DNA of 64,000 nucleotides from Bradyrhizobium sp. GTDB taxonomy: Bacteria; Pseudomonadota; Alphaproteobacteria; Rhizobiales; Xanthobacteraceae. The notes beneath the pieces were generated by a model, which was not told the origin of the DNA, ran no database searches, and saw nothing but the letters and a program-made list of their open reading frames with translations. The stretch covers positions 55,164 through 119,163 of the forward strand of contig JAQGKC010000134.1 of NCBI GenBank assembly GCA_028290305.1, given 5' to 3'. Position numbers and translations under genes: made by a program. Below, piece after piece: positions 55,164 through 63,567 of this stretch. The number at the start of each line of letters is the position of its first letter. The first letter of the stretch is position 1.

Positions 55164-55280
55164 GTCATTCCGGGATGCGCCGTTTGGCGCAGACCCGGAA
55201 ATCCAGAGATTATCACCGCGAGATTCCCCGATGTGCAATTGCACATCTGAGGTTCGCGCTAACGCGCGCCCCGGAATGAC
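55164..55280. repeat. Rhizobial mosaic repeat bounded by GTCATTCCGGG/CCCGGAATGAC
   Basis: Terminal inverted 11-bp arms (55164-55174 and 55270-55280) enclose a perfect 18-bp palindrome GATGTGCAATTGCACATC (55230-55247). This is a type of dispersed intergenic mosaic element of Rhizobiales, recognised from memory. It lies between convergent genes and could also act as a bidirectional terminator. Confidence 0.7.
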
Positions 55281-55320
55281 GAGATACATATCTGCGCGCA
55301 TCAGTTCAAAATGAGTAACG

Positions 55321-56085
55321 TCAGAACCAGCGCTCGCCGACAAGGACGGTATCGCCAGGACTGAGCGGGGTGCCGAGCGGCACCACGACGCGCATCGAAC
55401 CGGAGCCGTCGGTGTGGGTCAGGGTGACCTGGTCGCGCCGAGCCCGCGGCGAAAATCCGCCCGCGATTGCGACTGCGCTTTCGACGCTCATATTGGGCAC
55501 GTAAGGATATTGGCCGGGGGCCGCGACTTCACCGAGGATAAAGAACGGCCGATAGGAATCGATCTCCACCGCCACCGACGGATCGCGGATATAGCCGTTG
55601 CGGAGTCTACCGGTGATCTCCGCGGCCAGTCCGGCCGGTGTTCGTCCGCGCGCCGGCACCGAACCGATCAGCGGCATGGTGATGGAGCCGGCGGCATCGA
55701 TCGCGTAGGTGTTGGTGAGACCTTCCTGGCCAAAGACCACGACCCGTAATTTGTCGCCGGCATCGAGCCGGTAGGCGCCATCATATGCCGCCGGCATTGG
55801 CGCGGCGGCGTAGGCGGCCGGAGCCGGCGAAGAATAGCGCGGGGGCGCCGCGGCAAAGCTGGCGCGAAGCGCGCTGATGGCGCCGCCGGAATCCGCGACA
55901 TTGGACGGCGATGAGGCGATGCCCCGTGGCGCATATGGCTGGCCGTAAGCCATGTAATCGAGATCGCTTTGCGGCTGCGCCATCGCGACAGGACCGGATG
56001 TGTGCATGCAGCCCGACAGGACGAGCGCGGTCATGGCGGTAATGATCGGCAATCGAAACGCGCGCGCAACCGGCACCGGAGCCAT
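55321..56085 (-). CDS. Polysaccharide export lipoprotein (Wza-like)
   Basis: Outer-membrane auxiliary protein for capsule or exopolysaccharide export, ~254 aa. The lipoprotein signal is ITAMTALVLSGC (Cys26). After ~85 residues of low-complexity Ala/Pro linker comes the Poly_export domain, YRLDAGDKLRVVVFGQEGLT to TGRLRNGYIRDPSVAVEI, then one SLBB domain (FFILGEVAAPGQYPYVPNMS). It is shorter than E. coli Wza, as in many rhizobial homologues. No glycosyltransferases or polymerase genes are adjacent. Confidence 0.88.
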   Translation of the reverse strand: MAPVPVARAFRLPIITAMTALVLSGCMHTSGPVAMAQPQSDLDYMAYGQPYAPRGIASSPSNVADSGGAISALRASFAAAPPRYSSPAPAAYAAAPMPAAYDGAYRLDAGDKLRVVVFGQEGLTNTYAIDAAGSITMPLIGSVPARGRTPAGLAAEITGRLRNGYIRDPSVAVEIDSYRPFFILGEVAAPGQYPYVPNMSVESAVAIAGGFSPRARRDQVTLTHTDGSGSMRVVVPLGTPLSPGDTVLVGERWF

Positions 56086-56145
56086 CCCTCATAGCGAGAC
56101 AGCGCCAGTCTTGCACCGATTATGGTTAACAAATCGTTTTTTCGA

Positions 56146-56802
56146 TCAGGCGCTGACGCCGGCGCCGATCGGACACGACACCCCGGTGCCGCCAAATCCG
56201 CAATAACCGGCCGGATTCTTCGCCAGATATTGCTGATGATAGTCCTCGGCGAAATAGAATTCGCCACCGGGTGCGACCTCCGTGGTGATGGCGCTCAGGC
56301 CCTTTGCGGCCAACGCCTTTTGATACGCGGCCCTGGACGCGTCCGCGGCTTTGCGTTGCGCGTCACTGAGCGTGTAGATCGCGGAGCGATACTGGGTGCC
56401 GACGTCATTGCCCTGACGCATGCCCTGCGTCGGATTGTGACTTTCCCAAAATGTCTTGAGCAGCCGATCGAACGAGATTTTCCGGGGATCGAACACCACC
56501 AGCACCACTTCGGTGTGACCGGTGCGGCCCGAACAGACCTCCTCGTAAGTGGGGTTCGCGGTATGACCGCCCGCGTAGCCGACGGCGGTGGTATAGATGC
56601 CATCGCCGAGCTCCCAGAATTTACGCTCCGCGCCCCAGAAACAGCCGAGCCCGAACACCGCCTGCTCCAGACCCGCGGGATAAGGCGGCTGCAGCCGGCG
56701 GCCATTTACGAAATGGCTCGTTGCAGTGGCGATCGGTTGCGCACGGCCCGGCAGCGCCTCGGCCGCGCTCGGCAATGCAGTGGTTTTGCGCATGAACAAC
56801 AT
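56146..56802 (-). CDS. msrA: Peptide methionine sulfoxide reductase A
   Basis: Repairs methionine-S-sulfoxide in oxidised proteins, ~218 aa. The catalytic Cys is in [16 protein letters not shown] (about residue 56); further family motifs are [33 protein letters not shown] and AEDYHQQYL; the C-terminal resolving region is [14 protein letters not shown]. The start is ATG 56802 with a near-perfect ribosome-binding site GGGAGGT; the open frame to 56940 is not coding. Cytoplasmic, monocistronic. Confidence 0.96.
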   Translation of the reverse strand: MLFMRKTTALPSAAEALPGRAQPIATATSHFVNGRRLQPPYPAGLEQAVFGLGCFWGAERKFWELGDGIYTTAVGYAGGHTANPTYEEVCSGRTGHTEVVLVVFDPRKISFDRLLKTFWESHNPTQGMRQGNDVGTQYRSAIYTLSDAQRKAADASRAAYQKALAAKGLSAITTEVAPGGEFYFAEDYHQQYLAKNPAGYCGFGGTGVSCPIGAGVSA

Positions 56803-57034
56803 GATTACCTCCCGGCGTGATGTCGGTTGAAGCAAGGTCCGTCTCGCATAAAGAGATCGCGACCGGCTGGATGTCGAAAGCGCATTCCAGGTGCGGCCTG
56901 AAGGCCAGCGGTTCAACTTGCCGAATGCATTCGCACCCACGACAACAATGTATGTCTTAATATGTGTCTTTACGTTGATAGAGGCAGCCCCATTACGTCG
57001 GACGGTTGGGCGGAAACGCAGCCTCGCCGTCCGC

Positions 57035-57352
57035 TCAATTCCGCGAATAGCCGATCAGCGGCTTGCGGGGCCGGAACAACAGCATCAGCAGAATGCCCAG
57101 CACGCCCATCACAGCAAAAACCGGCTGATCCAGCACAACCCTGATAATACTGTTCCAAAGCCATGGCGCATGGCTCTCCACCCAGGCCCGGAATGCCTGC
57201 TGGCTGGATTGATGGATATCGTTCCAGAACTCGCCAAACCGGGTAAAGCGCAAGGTCTGATCGGCGACCCAACGTGCTCCGTCATAGACCATGAAAACAA
57301 ATCCGCCGGCCAGCAGCAGCAGCCCGACAAGTCTGAAAAAGCCGCGGATCAT
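57035..57352 (-). CDS. Small two-helix membrane protein, unknown function
   Basis: A ~105-residue protein with an N-terminal helix ([20 protein letters not shown]) and a C-terminal helix ([18 protein letters not shown]), and a loop of ~55 residues between them. Similar small proteins with the [15 protein letters not shown] start are found in Bradyrhizobium, from memory, without a known role. It lies alone between msrA and the rpsT region, on the minus strand. Confidence 0.65.
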   Translation of the reverse strand: MIRGFFRLVGLLLLAGGFVFMVYDGARWVADQTLRFTRFGEFWNDIHQSSQQAFRAWVESHAPWLWNSIIRVVLDQPVFAVMGVLGILLMLLFRPRKPLIGYSRN

Positions 57353-57704
57353 GCGTCACCTTATATCTGTCGCGCCCGGAATGCCGTCAGCCATTAACCG
57401 GGTGCCCCAGGAAATTCAACCTCATCAGTGCCTTATCAAGGCCTTCCGGCCGGGCTTTCGGGCTCCGGGAGGCCCGGAAGGCGTTGACGCTGCAAGGCGC
57501 GCCCTCTATAAGACCGTCAATGGCGGCGGGCGCAATCCCGCCGCCGATGTTCTTTGAGCGACGCCGTCATGTGAGCCTTTTCGCTCCGGAAATGGTATCC
57601 TCGGGAATACCCGGAAACACACCAGCGTCGATCACGCGGCTGAACAGCCGGCGCGTCCAAGCCCGACTACCCGCGACGGTCACCGCCGAAGGATATTTGA
57701 GAAC
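57353..57704. other. Region upstream of rpsT, with a GC-rich hairpin
   Basis: A 352-bp gap containing a hairpin with perfect 9-bp arms GCCTTCCGG (57441-57449) and CCGGAAGGC (57474-57482). Downstream, the rpsT promoter and leader should lie between 57490 and 57704. The hairpin may be a terminator of an outside transcript or part of the long leader; S20 mRNA is self-regulated in E. coli. No gene seen. Confidence 0.45.
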
Positions 57705-57971
57705 ATGGCCAATACGACTTCCGCCAAGAAGGCGACACGCAAGATTGCCCGTCGCACCATCATCAATAAATCGCGCCGCACCCAGATGCGCGGCTCGGTT
57801 CGATCCGTCGAAGAAGCGATCAAGAGCGGCGACCGCGACGCAGCACTGAAGGCGATGGCGCGCGCGGAACCCGAACTCATGCAGGCAGCGCAGCGCAACA
57901 TCATTCACAAGAACAATGCGAGCCGAAAGGTTTCGCGGTTGGCGCATCAGATCGCCAAACTGGCGAAATGA
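57705..57971 (+). CDS. rpsT: 30S ribosomal protein S20
   Basis: Primary 16S rRNA-binding protein of the small subunit, 88 aa, strongly basic, opening [20 protein letters not shown] and with [20 protein letters not shown] and [20 protein letters not shown] typical of S20. The ATG is preceded by AAGGAT at a slightly long spacing. It lies upstream of dnaA in the same direction, as in other Bradyrhizobiaceae, and has its own strong terminator, so the two are transcribed separately. Confidence 0.97.
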   Translation: MANTTSAKKATRKIARRTIINKSRRTQMRGSVRSVEEAIKSGDRDAALKAMARAEPELMQAAQRNIIHKNNASRKVSRLAHQIAKLAK

Positions 57972-57994
57972 ACTGAACGAAAAAGACATTCGTC

Positions 57995-58023
57995 AAAAAA
58001 GCCCGGCAGTGCCGGGCTTTTTT
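57995..58023 (+). terminator. Rho-independent terminator of rpsT
   Basis: A7-bp GC stem, GCCCGGC (58001-58007) and GCCGGGC (58011-58017), flanked by A6 and T6 so that the stem extends further; it lies 24 bp after the rpsT stop and is followed by a T-rich tail. Confidence 0.93.
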
Positions 58024-59210
58024 CTTTTGGGTAGCCGTCGGCGCCACGGCTTGCAGCCGTGTTGGATTTTTGCGCGTCCGTGTTTTTACTGGATGCAATT
58101 CTGCCGCACCTGAAACACGGCGCGCAGAACCGCCTTGCACGACGTCATCGCTATCGAGGGCAGCTTCGTCGTGAGCGCGCTTTCGAAATGGCAATCGCAA
58201 TCGCGCGACTCCGGTCGAAAGTCTTTTGGGGTTACCCTCTTCCGACGAGCAAAAAAAAACGCGCTTGCGTAGTCACTTATCAGCATAGTGGCGATCAGTT
58301 GTTCGAAAACTCGCTCCCGCCCCGATCAAACGTAAACAATTTATGAATTTATTTTGGGCAATCGTATGAAATATGACAGCGGTTCAACGTCTCGAATCTC
58401 CGCACAGATTCAAAACCTTGCCGCTGTACCGGGAAGCGGCTGCGTGATTTTGCGAGCACGAAGGCAATTTTGCCAGCACTCGCGCTGAATCATTTCCGTT
58501 GCGGGAAATAGGGCATGATGTATCTCTTAGAGCGTTCGCGACGCCCACGGCTCTCCAGATCAGCGCGGTTTGAGAACCAAGGGTGGACGTGCAAATCGGC
58601 GGCGGTGTGCGCGTTGGCGACGCTTTCCAAGCGATTGTCAGGTTGAAACTCATAGCAATATGAGGACGGTGGTTCTGTGTCGAAATTTCTCAAGCGGGGT
58701 ATTCGTGTCCCGCTCGCTTCGAACAAGAGAAATACGCCCCAGCCAACGAGACCGGCAACGCCGAACGCGAAGCAGGTGGGCGGGTTGAGGATATACGGGC
58801 TGAGGTGTGCGGCGTAGCGGTGCTGAACGTTTGATGTTCGGACGCGGCCGACTGAACTTGAAACACGCTTAGAAATGACAGCTTGTCGTGAGTGATCACG
58901 ACGGTGGGGGAGGTTGTATGCTTTACGGAATCATCGCGACAGTCGATCAAACGTCATTTTCAAACGATAACGTATTAGACGCTTCGAGCGCCGCATGTAC
59001 GCGGCCTCCTGCGCGCGCTCCGGACAGACCCTCGAGTACGCGCTGACCTCGCGGACGCTTCTTCTTCCAACCGATGATCTGCCTTGCGGCGTTCCGCCGA
59101 ACGGCTGGTCTATGGCTGAAGACGAAGTTTCGCTGGAGGTCACGCCGCGCGGAAATCCGGCGCGGCGGTTTAACAAGCCAATATTACTCTTTCAGAAAAG
59201 TTTTCAGACA
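58024..59210. other. Long non-coding region between rpsT and dnaA
   Basis: Nearly 1.2 kb without a recognisable gene. It includes a run of nine A (58251-58259) followed by an AT-rich stretch (58270-58380), unusual for this DNA. I found no sequence matching TTATNCACA, so it is not shown to be an origin. The frame of dnaA is open back to 58995, with in-frame ATG at 59112. Frames of 60-90 codons on both strands look non-coding. Short RNAs or the dnaA promoter could reside here. Confidence 0.45.
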
Positions 59211-60638
59211 ATGTCGAATATGGAACAGGATCGCTGGTCACGCGTGAAGGGTCGGTTGCGTTCGAGCGTGGGAGAAGACGTCTATACAAGCTGGTTCGCG
59301 CGGATGGATCTGGAAAGCGTCCAGCCGGAAAGCGTCCACCTTTCGGTTCCGACGCGGTTTCTCAAGAGCTGGATCCAGGCGCATTACGCCGAGCGCGTGC
59401 TGACCTGCTGGCAGGCCGAGATGCCGGAGGTTCACCGGATCGACCTCACTGTGCGCACCGCGATGCGTTGCGCAGCACCGGCAAAGGAGGCGGTCACGCC
59501 GCTCGATCGCCGCACCGAGCGAACCGACGGTCGTCCGGCGCCCGAACTGCGCGCCACCGCGATCGCGCCGGTGTCCGCCAGCCATGACGCGCTCGGCGGC
59601 TCGCCGCTCGATCCGCGCCTGACGTTCGGAAGTTTTGTCATTGGCCGCTCCAACACATTGGCCCATGCCGCGGCACGCCAGGTTGCCGAAGGGCGGCGCG
59701 GCGACAGCGTGATGTTCAATCCGCTCTACATCCACGCCGGCGTCGGCCTTGGCAAAACCCATTTGCTGCAGGCGGTGACATGGGCCGGCAATTCGGGCAG
59801 CGAGCGCAAGGTGCTTTACCTCACCGCCGAGAAATTCATGTACGGCTTCGTGGCGGCGCTGAAGACGCAGACCGCGCTGGCGTTCAAGGAGGCGTTGCGC
59901 GGCATCGACGTGCTGGTGATCGACGACCTGCAATTCCTGCAGGGCAAATCGACCCAGGCTGAATTCTGTCACACCCTGAACGCGCTGATCGACGCCGGCC
60001 GTCAGGTGGTGATCGCAGCCGATCGTCCGCCTTCCGACCTGGAAAGCCTCGACGACCGCGTCCGCTCGCGCCTGGCCGGCGGTCTGGTGGTCGAGATGGG
60101 ATCGCTCGGCGAAGAACTGCGGCTCGGAATCCTCAAATCGCGGGTCGCAGCAGCCCGCGCTCATCATGCGAGCTTCGACGTCCCGGCGCCGGTTTTGGAT
60201 TATCTGGCGAGAACCATCACCCATAACGGTCGCGACCTCGAGGGCGCCATCAATCGCCTGTTGGCGCACAGCAAACTCAACGCGCAGCCGGTGACGCTGG
60301 AAATGGCCGAGCGCGAAGTGCGCGACCTGATCCGCCCGCAGGAACCCAAACGCATCAAGATCGAGGACATTCAACGGGTGGTGGCCCGGCAATACAATGT
60401 CAGCCGCTCAGACCTGTTGTCCTCGCGCCGCACCGCCAATGTCGTGCGCCCGCGCCAGGTCGCGATGTATCTGGCGAAGACCCTGACGCTGCGCTCGTTG
60501 CCTGAAATCGGCCGCCGCTTCGGCGGACGTGACCACACCACGGTGCTGCACGCCGTGCGCAAGATCGAGGCACTGGTCGCCAAGGATGTGGCACTCTCCG
60601 AAGAGGTCGAGTCGCTGAAGCGCCAATTGCAGGAGTGA
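59211..60638 (+). CDS. dnaA: Chromosomal replication initiator DnaA
   Basis: AAA+ initiator that binds the origin and opens it, ~475 aa from ATG 59211 ([20 protein letters not shown]). Domain I/II is followed by the AAA+ core: Walker [12 protein letters not shown] (about residue 178), Walker [14 protein letters not shown], sensor motifs, and arginine finger in [12 protein letters not shown]. Domain IV holds the DnaA-box signature [16 protein letters not shown]. The start is uncertain: the open frame runs back to 58995, and an ATG at 59112 would add 33 residues; the short start matches the family best. Monocistronic or with dnaN 259 bp further on. Confidence 0.95.
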   Translation: MSNMEQDRWSRVKGRLRSSVGEDVYTSWFARMDLESVQPESVHLSVPTRFLKSWIQAHYAERVLTCWQAEMPEVHRIDLTVRTAMRCAAPAKEAVTPLDRRTERTDGRPAPELRATAIAPVSASHDALGGSPLDPRLTFGSFVIGRSNTLAHAAARQVAEGRRGDSVMFNPLYIHAGVGLGKTHLLQAVTWAGNSGSERKVLYLTAEKFMYGFVAALKTQTALAFKEALRGIDVLVIDDLQFLQGKSTQAEFCHTLNALIDAGRQVVIAADRPPSDLESLDDRVRSRLAGGLVVEMGSLGEELRLGILKSRVAAARAHHASFDVPAPVLDYLARTITHNGRDLEGAINRLLAHSKLNAQPVTLEMAEREVRDLIRPQEPKRIKIEDIQRVVARQYNVSRSDLLSSRRTANVVRPRQVAMYLAKTLTLRSLPEIGRRFGGRDHTTVLHAVRKIEALVAKDVALSEEVESLKRQLQE

Positions 60639-60897
60639 GCCCCGCATCCCTCCTGACGCTGCCCCTAGCGGGGGGAGGGTCAGGGAACCGCAGCGTATCG
60701 CGATACTCTTGAGCGGTACGCAAAACGTGGGGAACGGCCGCCGTTTCCCTTGCGCTTGCGGGCTATCCGCGCCACCTTGCGGTCCCCCCGCGGGTTTGGT
60801 CAAATCCAGCTTTGATCGGGCTTTTCGGGTTTCAATGCCGCGGCGCGCCTCTCGGCGGCCCGGCTTTTCCATCTTAAGGGATCAGGCGGGTATTGCT

Positions 60898-62016
60898 ATG
60901 AAGGTTACCGTCGAACGCGCGCAACTCCTGAAATCGCTGGGCCACGTCCATCGCGTGGTCGAGCGCCGCAACACTATCCCGATCCTCGGCAATGTGCTGG
61001 TCCGGGCGGAAAACGCGCGGCTGTCGCTGAAGGCCACCGACCTCGACCTTGAGGTGACGGAGACGCTGGCGGCGGAAACCGCAACCTCCGGTTCCACTAC
61101 CGTGCCGGCGCACATGTTCTACGACATCGTGCGCAAATTGCCCGACGGCGCCCAGATCGTGCTCGAAGCCGACGGCGACCGCTCGATGCTGGCGATCCGC
61201 GCCGGCCGCTCGCGCTTCACGCTGCAGACCCTTCCCGAAAACGACTTTCCCGATCTTGCCGCCGGCGACATGACGCATTCGTTCACGCTCGCCGCCCCCG
61301 ACATGAAGCGATTGATCGACCGCACCCAGTTCGCGATCTCGACGGAAGAGACCCGCTATTATCTCAACGGCATCTATCTGCACACCGCCGGCAGCGCCAA
61401 GGCGGCGACGCTGCGCGCGGTCGCCACCGACGGGCATCGGCTGGCGCAGATCGATCTGCCGCTGCCCAACGGCGCCTCCGGCATGCCCGGGGTGATCATG
61501 CCGCGCAAGACCGTCGGCGAAGTGCAGCGCTTGATCGAGGACAACGAGGCCGAGGTCGCGATCGAACTGTCGCAGGGCAAGATCCGTTTCACCATCGGCA
61601 ATGTGGTGCTGACCTCGAAACTGATCGACGGCACGTTTCCCGACTACGGCCGTGTCATCCCGCAAAATAACGACAAGGAACTGATCGTCGACAAAAAGGA
61701 TTTCGAGGCCGCGGTCGACCGCGTCTCGACGATCTCGAGCGAGCGCGGCCGCGCCGTGAAACTGGCATTGTCCGCGGGCAAGCTGGTGCTGTCGGTGACC
61801 AACCCGGATTCCGGCAGCGCAACGGAAGAGCTCGAAGTCGAATACGCCTCCGACCCGCTCGATATCGGCTTTAACTCGCGCTATCTCCTGGATATCGCCG
61901 CCCAGATCGAGGGCGAGGTCGCGGTGCTCAAACTCGCCGACCCCGGCTCGCCGACGCTGGTGCAGGACAAGGATTCGAAAGGCGCGCTCTACGTGCTGAT
62001 GCCGATGCGGGTGTAG
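60898..62016 (+). CDS. dnaN: DNA polymerase III beta sliding clamp
   Basis: Ring-shaped processivity clamp of DNA polymerase III, ~372 aa, starting MKVTVERAQLLKSLGHVHRV VERRNTIPILGNVLV as in alphaproteobacterial clamps. Three domains can be followed; the central one has STEETRYYLNGIYLH and the C-terminus ends ALYVLMPMRV, typical of the family. The open frame starts at 60709, but the ATG at 60898 is the true start. Gene order dnaA-dnaN-recF is preserved, except that a GIY-YIG gene with inverted repeats separates dnaN from recF. Confidence 0.97.
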   Translation: MKVTVERAQLLKSLGHVHRVVERRNTIPILGNVLVRAENARLSLKATDLDLEVTETLAAETATSGSTTVPAHMFYDIVRKLPDGAQIVLEADGDRSMLAIRAGRSRFTLQTLPENDFPDLAAGDMTHSFTLAAPDMKRLIDRTQFAISTEETRYYLNGIYLHTAGSAKAATLRAVATDGHRLAQIDLPLPNGASGMPGVIMPRKTVGEVQRLIEDNEAEVAIELSQGKIRFTIGNVVLTSKLIDGTFPDYGRVIPQNNDKELIVDKKDFEAAVDRVSTISSERGRAVKLALSAGKLVLSVTNPDSGSATEELEVEYASDPLDIGFNSRYLLDIAAQIEGEVAVLKLADPGSPTLVQDKDSKGALYVLMPMRV

Positions 62017-62029
62017 GAACCAACTAACT

Positions 62030-62061
62030 CGTCATTGCCGGGCTTGACCCGGCAATCCATC
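62030..62061 (+). repeat. Left inverted repeat of the GIY-YIG element (REP-like hairpin)
   Basis: A 32-bp sequence, CGTCATTGCCGGGCTTG followed by ACCCGGCAATCCATC, starting 13 bp after the dnaN stop. It is perfectly complementary in inverse order to 62368-62399. Each copy has an internal stem, TTGCCGGG/CCCGGCAA, with a CTTGA loop. Repeats of this kind are dispersed in Rhizobiales genomes. Confidence 0.9.
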
Positions 62062-62072
62062 AACTTTGGAAA

Positions 62073-62360
62073 ATGACCTATTGGATATACATCCTTGCCA
62101 GTAAACCCGGTGGAACGCTGTATATCGGCGTGACAAACAATCTCGTGCGGCGTGTCTACGAGCACCGTGAGGGCTTGGCCGAGAGTTTCACCAAGCGATA
62201 CGGCATCAAGACCTTGGTATACTTTGAATCGCACGAAACTATCGCCGCAGCGCTTCAACGCGAAAAGAACATCAAGCATTGGTCGCGCGAGTGGAAAATC
62301 GATCTGATCGTCGCGAGCAATCCGGATTGGCGAGATCTATACGAAGAAATTGTCCGCTGA
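62073..62360 (+). CDS. Small GIY-YIG nuclease (YhbQ/UPF0213-like)
   Basis: A ~95-residue single-domain GIY-YIG endonuclease-type protein. The family motif is YWIYILASKPGGTLYIGVTN (GIY = YIL, YIG), then Arg in LVRRVYEHREG and the metal Glu in ALQREKNIKHW, and a final PDWRDLYEEIV. It starts MTYWIY at ATG 62073 with TTGGA upstream. It is bounded 11 bp upstream and 7 bp downstream by identical 32-bp repeats in opposite orientation, and inserted between two replication genes. Whether it cuts DNA and moves or maintains the repeats is unknown. Confidence 0.9.
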   Translation: MTYWIYILASKPGGTLYIGVTNNLVRRVYEHREGLAESFTKRYGIKTLVYFESHETIAAALQREKNIKHWSREWKIDLIVASNPDWRDLYEEIVR

Positions 62361-62367
62361 CGCGGAC

Positions 62368-62399
62368 GATGGATTGCCGGGTCAAGCCCGGCAATGACG
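62368..62399 (-). repeat. Right inverted repeat of the GIY-YIG element (REP-like hairpin)
   Basis: The exact inverse complement of 62030-62061 over 32 bp, starting 7 bp after the nuclease stop codon and ending 10 bp before the recF start. It lies where the recF ribosome-binding site would be expected, and only a weak GGG precedes the recF ATG. Confidence 0.9.
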
Positions 62400-62409
62400 A
62401 TTTGGGTTC

Positions 62410-63549
62410 ATGACCGCCTCCCGCATCCATCGTCTCAGCCTCACCCACTTCCGCAATTATCGCGCGGCGAGCCTGCAGACGCGCGGGGACGTGGTGGTGC
62501 TGGTCGGTCCCAACGGCGCCGGCAAGACCAATTGCATCGAGGCGATCTCGTTTTTGTCGCCGGGCCGCGGCTTGCGCCGCGCGACGCTGGAGGACGTCGC
62601 CGACAACCAGGGCGACGGCTCGTGGGCGGTGTCGGCCGAGGTCGAGGGCGCGCTCGGGCTCGCAACGCTCGGCACCGGCATCGACGCCCCCGGCAGCGAG
62701 GCCGCCAGCAACAGCCGGCGCTGCCGGATCGACCGCGAACCGGTGAACTCGGCCACCGCCTTCGGCGATCACTTGCGCATGGTATGGCTGACGCCATCGA
62801 TGGACGGGCTGTTTTTGGGGCCGGCGTCGGAGCGGCGGCGGTTCTTCGACCGGCTGGTGCTGGCGATCAACAGCGAGCATTCCAGCCGCGTCTCCGCGCT
62901 CGACCGCTCGCTGCGCTCGCGCAACCGCCTGCTGGAGGTGCGCAATTACGACGACCATTGGTGCGACGCCATCGAGCGCGAAACCGCCGAACTTGCGGTT
63001 GCGGTGGCAGCGACCCGCGGCCAGACCGTGACACGGCTCGCCGCGATGCTGCGCGCCCGCGGCGCGGCATCGGCGTTTCCCTCCGCACAGATCATGCTCG
63101 ACGGCTGGATGGAGAACGCGCTGCTGTCCGAACCCGCCACCTCGGTGGAGGATCGTTACCGGCAGATCCTGCGCGACGGCCGGGCGCGCGATGCCGCGGC
63201 AGGGCGCACCCTCGACGGTCCGCATCTCACCGATTTGCAGGTGATCTATGCGCCGAAAAACATGCCGGCCCGCGATGCCTCGACCGGCGAGCAAAAGGCG
63301 CTGCTGATCGGGCTGGTGCTGGCGCATGCCACCCTCGTGGCCGACATGACCGGCATCACGCCGCTCTTGCTGCTGGACGAGGTGGTTGCACATCTCGATC
63401 CCGATCGACGCGCAGCGCTGTTCGACGAACTGACCAAACTCGGCGCGCAGGTCTGGATGACCGGCGCCGATCCCCTGGCGTTCACCGAGATCGGGGCGTC
63501 CGGCGAAATCTTCAACGTCGATTCCGGCCAGATTACCCGCCGCGGCTAA
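62410..63549 (+). CDS. recF: DNA replication and repair protein RecF
   Basis: SMC-like ATPase that loads RecA at gaps with RecO and RecR, ~379 aa. It starts MTASRIHRLSLTHFRNYRAA; Walker A VGPNGAGKTNCIEAISFLSP (about residue 32), the signature SMDGLFLGPASERRRFFDRL, STGEQKALLIG, and Walker B PLLLLDEVVAHLDPDRRAAL are intact. The DHLRMVWLTPS segment is family-typical. It follows dnaN, separated by the GIY-YIG element. A ribosome-binding site is weak, so expression may depend on the element or on a promoter inside it. Confidence 0.96.
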   Translation: MTASRIHRLSLTHFRNYRAASLQTRGDVVVLVGPNGAGKTNCIEAISFLSPGRGLRRATLEDVADNQGDGSWAVSAEVEGALGLATLGTGIDAPGSEAASNSRRCRIDREPVNSATAFGDHLRMVWLTPSMDGLFLGPASERRRFFDRLVLAINSEHSSRVSALDRSLRSRNRLLEVRNYDDHWCDAIERETAELAVAVAATRGQTVTRLAAMLRARGAASAFPSAQIMLDGWMENALLSEPATSVEDRYRQILRDGRARDAAAGRTLDGPHLTDLQVIYAPKNMPARDASTGEQKALLIGLVLAHATLVADMTGITPLLLLDEVVAHLDPDRRAALFDELTKLGAQVWMTGADPLAFTEIGASGEIFNVDSGQITRRG

Positions 63550-63567
63550 CGGCCGGCGAGATCGCAG

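Noticed and set aside
58270..58290. TTATCAGCA as a DnaA box
   Set aside because: Two mismatches to TTATCCACA and no cluster of similar sites around it.
58384..58653. 89-codon frame between rpsT and dnaA
   Set aside because: Composition not protein-like, no start signal, no recognisable domain.
59238..60392. 384-codon minus-strand frame opposite dnaA
   Set aside because: It has no recognisable protein features and mirrors the codon pattern of dnaA.
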